Below, piece after piece: positions 61,432 to 64,000 of a stretch of DNA of 64,000 bases; the first letter of the stretch is position 1; every line of letters starts with the position of its first letter. Under the pieces are notes generated by a model. That model had not been told where the DNA came from. It did no database searches and worked only from the letters and a program-made list of their open reading frames with translations. Source of the stretch: Flavobacteriales bacterium (GTDB taxonomy: Bacteria; Bacteroidota; Bacteroidia; Flavobacteriales_F; PHOS-HE28); contig JADJXH010000003.1 of NCBI GenBank assembly GCA_016715895.1, forward strand, positions 930,001-994,000. Reading direction: 5' to 3'. Both the position numbers and the translations under genes were made by a program.

Positions 61432-62559
61432 ATGTACAGGAACGCGATCATTCCCGCTGTCTGCGCTCTGCTGATCGGCCATGGCGTGGCCCATGCACAG
61501 GGCTGCGTGGCCATCCGCAGCTTCACGAGCTGCAACCCGAACGCATTCACCAACGGGGAACTGATCGGCAAGGGCTGGCAGGTGAGCCTGAACTACCGCT
61601 ACTTCGAGTCGTTCCGCCATTTCAAAGGTGACCATGAGGAGAGCCAGCGTCTCGAGATCGGCAACGAGGTGTGGAACTACAGCACCCAGCTGAACCTCGG
61701 GCTCGTGTACAACCTGGACCGGCGCAACGGGCTGGTGTTCTCCCTGCCGTACGGCTACAACGTGCGCAGTTCCGAATACGAGCACAGGACCACGGGGAAC
61801 CCCTCGTTGCGCACACGCAAGAGCATGCGCAGCATGGGCATCGGCGATATCCGCGTGAGCTACACGCGGTGGCTCTGGAACCCGGACAGCGTGTCGAACG
61901 GGAACCTGCAGGTCGGCGTGGGGGTGAAACTGCCCACCGGCAACTTCGCCTACCGGGACTTCTGGTACAACGTGGGTCCCGATACGCTTGGGGAATACCG
62001 GCCGGTCGATCAGAGCATCCAGCTCGGCGACGGCGGCCTGGGGTTCACGCTCGAACTGCAGGGCTACCGCAAGCTCTTCGGTCCGGTCTACGGGTACCTG
62101 AACGCGTTCTACCTGTTCAACCCGATGGAAACGAACGGCACCCGGACCTACCGGGAGACGATCAGCCCGGTGCTGGCCAACGAGGACATCATGAGCATCC
62201 CCGACCAGTACATGGCACGGGCCGGCCTGAACTGGAACATCAGCCACAAGCTTGGCCTGAACCTCTTCGCCGGCGGCCGACTGGAAGGCATCCCCGTGGA
62301 GGATATCATCGGGGGGAGCGGTGGGTTCCGGCGTCCGGGATACGTCCTGAGCGCGGAGCCCGGGATCGATTGGATGCGTGGTCGGCATGACATCAACCTC
62401 AGCATCCCCTGGGCCATTTACCGCAACAGGACGCAAAGCGTCACGGACAAGGAGATGGAAGCCCAACTGGGGACCCCGCGCCACGGTGATGCGGCCTTCG
62501 CGGACTACACGATCAACCTGTCGTGGAGCGTACGTCTTGGAGGTGGGGACGGGCACTGA
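61432..62559 (+). CDS. Outer-membrane beta-barrel protein (transporter-like)
   Basis: A 375-residue protein. The ATG at 61432 starts a signal peptide (IIPAVCALLIGHGVAHAQ); upstream in-frame ATGs give none. The mature end begins GCVAIRSFTSCNPNAF with two Cys residues. The rest is a regular beta-barrel pattern (GWQVSLNYRYFESFRHFKGDHEE, NLGLVYNLDRRNGLVFSLPYGYN, VGVGVKLPTGNF) ending in a strand with a hydrophobic-aromatic C-terminus. It resembles the putative transporter/MetA-like barrel family. The function is unknown. Confidence 0.75.
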   Translation: MYRNAIIPAVCALLIGHGVAHAQGCVAIRSFTSCNPNAFTNGELIGKGWQVSLNYRYFESFRHFKGDHEESQRLEIGNEVWNYSTQLNLGLVYNLDRRNGLVFSLPYGYNVRSSEYEHRTTGNPSLRTRKSMRSMGIGDIRVSYTRWLWNPDSVSNGNLQVGVGVKLPTGNFAYRDFWYNVGPDTLGEYRPVDQSIQLGDGGLGFTLELQGYRKLFGPVYGYLNAFYLFNPMETNGTRTYRETISPVLANEDIMSIPDQYMARAGLNWNISHKLGLNLFAGGRLEGIPVEDIIGGSGGFRRPGYVLSAEPGIDWMRGRHDINLSIPWAIYRNRTQSVTDKEMEAQLGTPRHGDAAFADYTINLSWSVRLGGGDGH

Positions 62560-62563
62560 GGCC

Positions 62564-63544
62564 TCACCCCAGGTGCTCCAGATACCACGGTATCGCCCGC
62601 TTCAGGCCATCCTCGATCGCATAGCCTGGTTCATAGCCCAGCACGTTCCGGGCCCGCCCGACATCGGCCAGTGAGCGGCGCACATCACCGGGGCGTTCGG
62701 GACCGTGCTCCACGGGCACCTGGGCCACCAGCGGATCGTGCTCCTGCAGGGCCTCGCGCAACATGTTCACCAGCGTCAGGAGGTCGGTGCTGCGTCCGTA
62801 GGCGATGTTGAAGACGCCACCGAAAGCCTCGGCTCGCGGGGTGGCAAGCGCACATTCGACGGCCTGCACCGCGTTGCCCACGTAAGTGAAGTCGCGTGTC
62901 TGTCGGCCGTCCCCGTTCAATACGGGCGGTCGGTGGCGAAGGAAGCGATCGATGAACCGAGGAATGGCCGCGGCATAGGGACCGTTCGGGTCCTGATGCT
63001 CACCGAACACGTTGAAGAACCGCAGGCCCACGGTCTCCAGGCCGAACAGGCGATGGTAGAGCCCGGCATAAGCCTCGTCCATGGCCTTTGTGACCGCATA
63101 CGGGGACAGGGGCACACCCTCCTGCCCTTCCACCTTCGGCGAGGCGGAACTGTCGCCGTAGACGCTCGAACTGCTGGCATAGACGATCCGACGCACTCGG
63201 TGTGTGCGGCACGCCTCCAGAACGTGGAGGAATCCCGTGAGGTTGGCGGCTTCGCTGGCGATCGGATCGTCGATGCTGCGCGGTACGGAGCCCAAGGCGG
63301 CCAGGTGTACCACGCTTTCGACACCGGCGACCGCATGCCGGCAGGCGTCGAGGTCGCGGATGTCGGCCTCCAGAAGGTGGAATCCAGGGTTCGGTACCAG
63401 CGCGGAGATGTTGGCCCGTTGACCGGTGACGAAGCTGTCGAGGCATCGCACGGTACGACCACGTTCAAGCAGTGCGCGGCAGACATGGCTGCCGATGAAG
63501 CCGGCACCACCTGTGACCAGAATGGGCCGGTGCTGCACGCTCAT
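62564..63544 (-). CDS. NAD-dependent sugar epimerase (UDP-GlcNAc/GalNAc 4-epimerase-like)
   Basis: A 326-residue short-chain dehydrogenase of the extended type. The NAD site is VTGGAGFIGSHV (residues 10-21). The catalytic triad is Ser125 in YASSSSVYG with Tyr149 and Lys153 in SPYAVTKAM. Length, the GSVPRSIDDP and RFFNVFGEHQDPNGPYAAAIPRF segments resemble WbpP/TviC-like UDP-N-acetylhexosamine 4-epimerases of surface polysaccharide synthesis. It is convergent with the barrel gene, with only four bases between stops. No other glycan gene is adjacent in the window. Confidence 0.9.
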   Translation of the reverse strand: MSVQHRPILVTGGAGFIGSHVCRALLERGRTVRCLDSFVTGQRANISALVPNPGFHLLEADIRDLDACRHAVAGVESVVHLAALGSVPRSIDDPIASEAANLTGFLHVLEACRTHRVRRIVYASSSSVYGDSSASPKVEGQEGVPLSPYAVTKAMDEAYAGLYHRLFGLETVGLRFFNVFGEHQDPNGPYAAAIPRFIDRFLRHRPPVLNGDGRQTRDFTYVGNAVQAVECALATPRAEAFGGVFNIAYGRSTDLLTLVNMLREALQEHDPLVAQVPVEHGPERPGDVRRSLADVGRARNVLGYEPGYAIEDGLKRAIPWYLEHLG

Positions 63545-63659
63545 GTGGACAAAGCTACCGGTGAGCGCAGGCCCGGCAGCGGGCAGCTCGGGGGATTATG
63601 AACAGGTGCGGACATGATCGGTGTAAGGAGCATGCAGGGGATGGTGGGCCACAACGACA

Positions 63660-63677
63660 TATGTATGGCCATACATA
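63660..63677. repeat. Palindromic repeat copy 3
   Basis: TATGTATGGCCATACATA, a perfect 18-base palindrome with the same core as the copies at 27.2 and 27.4 kb, about 115 bases upstream of the epimerase start. Confidence 0.85.
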
Positions 63678-63879
63678 CGTTTGAACTCCTGACGGTCAGG
63701 GAACTGCCCCGGTAGGATGCGTCCGGTGGCGAGTGGTTGACCGCTCCAGGATCGATCCCTTGCGGCAATCAAGGGTAGAAAGAGCTGATTTTCACTTGAC
63801 TACCAATCACTTACATCCACAACAGGGAAGACCTGGGAAGTGAGCCTTCATCTACCGGAACTCTAGCCGAGACAGTACA

Positions 63880-63897
63880 TATGTATGGCCATACATA
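63880..63897. repeat. Palindromic repeat copy 4
   Basis: A second perfect copy of TATGTATGGCCATACATA, 202 bases after copy 3. The flanks differ except for an ACA before and CT/CG after the core. Confidence 0.85.
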
Positions 63898-64000
63898 CTT
63901 CTATTTCGTTGTCTATCAAGAGGTTCATCAACACCACCCCGACCATCCCCCCATCGCCACGGCATCACCGACCTTATCCCACTTGCATCGGTTCAACCGT

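Larger units (their letters stand above)
63545..64000. other. Gene-free stretch to the window end
   Basis: About 456 bases with no convincing coding region on either strand. It holds two copies of the ATGTATGGCCATACAT palindrome about 220 bases apart. The DNA between them has lower GC than the genes around and contains no tRNA or other RNA structure that I could recognise. A gene may begin beyond the right edge. Confidence 0.7.

Overview
The window looks like a chromosomal segment of a high-GC member of the Bacteroidota, probably an uncultured Flavobacteriales-type organism. Four secreted proteins end in the type IX secretion (T9SS/Por) sorting tail. There are also a TonB-dependent receptor with a carboxypeptidase-like N-terminal domain, DUF5686 and DUF3078 outer-membrane proteins, a DarA/DarB pair of the dialkylresorcinol/flexirubin type, and Bacteroidota-style TAnnTTTG promoter boxes close to start codons. 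The species assignment is inference; no rRNA is present.

Layout. 0-5 kb: tail of an AsmA-like protein, then T9SS-secreted proteins and a YjbR-like protein. 4.9-7.0 kb: a minus-strand trio (CHGNC membrane protein, CDVCG beta-barrel, MbnP-like lipoprotein) that looks metal related. 7.1-15.0 kb: a tightly packed minus-strand lipid/polyketide operon (DarA, DarB, small protein, BtrH/DUF4872 protein, ABC ATPase and permease, ketosynthase plus Cys-less partner). It is read directly after a glycan operon at 15.0-20.0 kb (XrtA-type deacetylase, two GT4, WcaF-like acetyltransferase, GT2), which is interrupted by a small VapBC-type toxin-antitoxin pair. 20-27 kb: membrane protein, T9SS protein, metallophosphoesterase with an overlapping membrane glycosyltransferase, HMG-CoA lyase and pyrD. 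27.4-31.2 kb: TonB receptor, DtxR-type regulator and ZIP transporter around one operator. 31-39 kb: glycosyltransferase, DUF1796 protein, DUF5686 protein, sulfotransferase, and an acyl carrier protein with a condensation-like enzyme. 39-46 kb: smpB, membrane glycosyltransferase, DUF3078 protein, haem protein, tRNA-Val, msrB, fatty acid hydroxylase, cysteine desulfurase. 46.1-47.7 kb: an AT-rich island with two genes arranged like integron gene cassettes but no integrase. 47.7-50.6 kb: phosphoglucosamine-mutase-like gene and a frameshifted IS256-type element. 50.6-64 kb: degenerate tandem repeats, TPR/ComA/rhodanese run, a conserved 489-aa protein, a glycan-related run (unknown protein, formyltransferase, WD40, membrane glycosyltransferase), SLC13 transporter, outer-membrane barrel, sugar epimerase, and a gene-free end with two copies of a palindromic repeat.

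Most notable: (1) the two-cassette array, where each cassette begins with a 9-base sequence whose reverse complement ends the same cassette; (2) a resorcinol-type biosynthesis operon physically fused to a glycan operon; (3) a four-copy perfect palindromic repeat; (4) an in-frame repeat insertion inside pyrD; (5) a remnant of the metallophosphoesterase 3' end downstream of the neighbouring gene.
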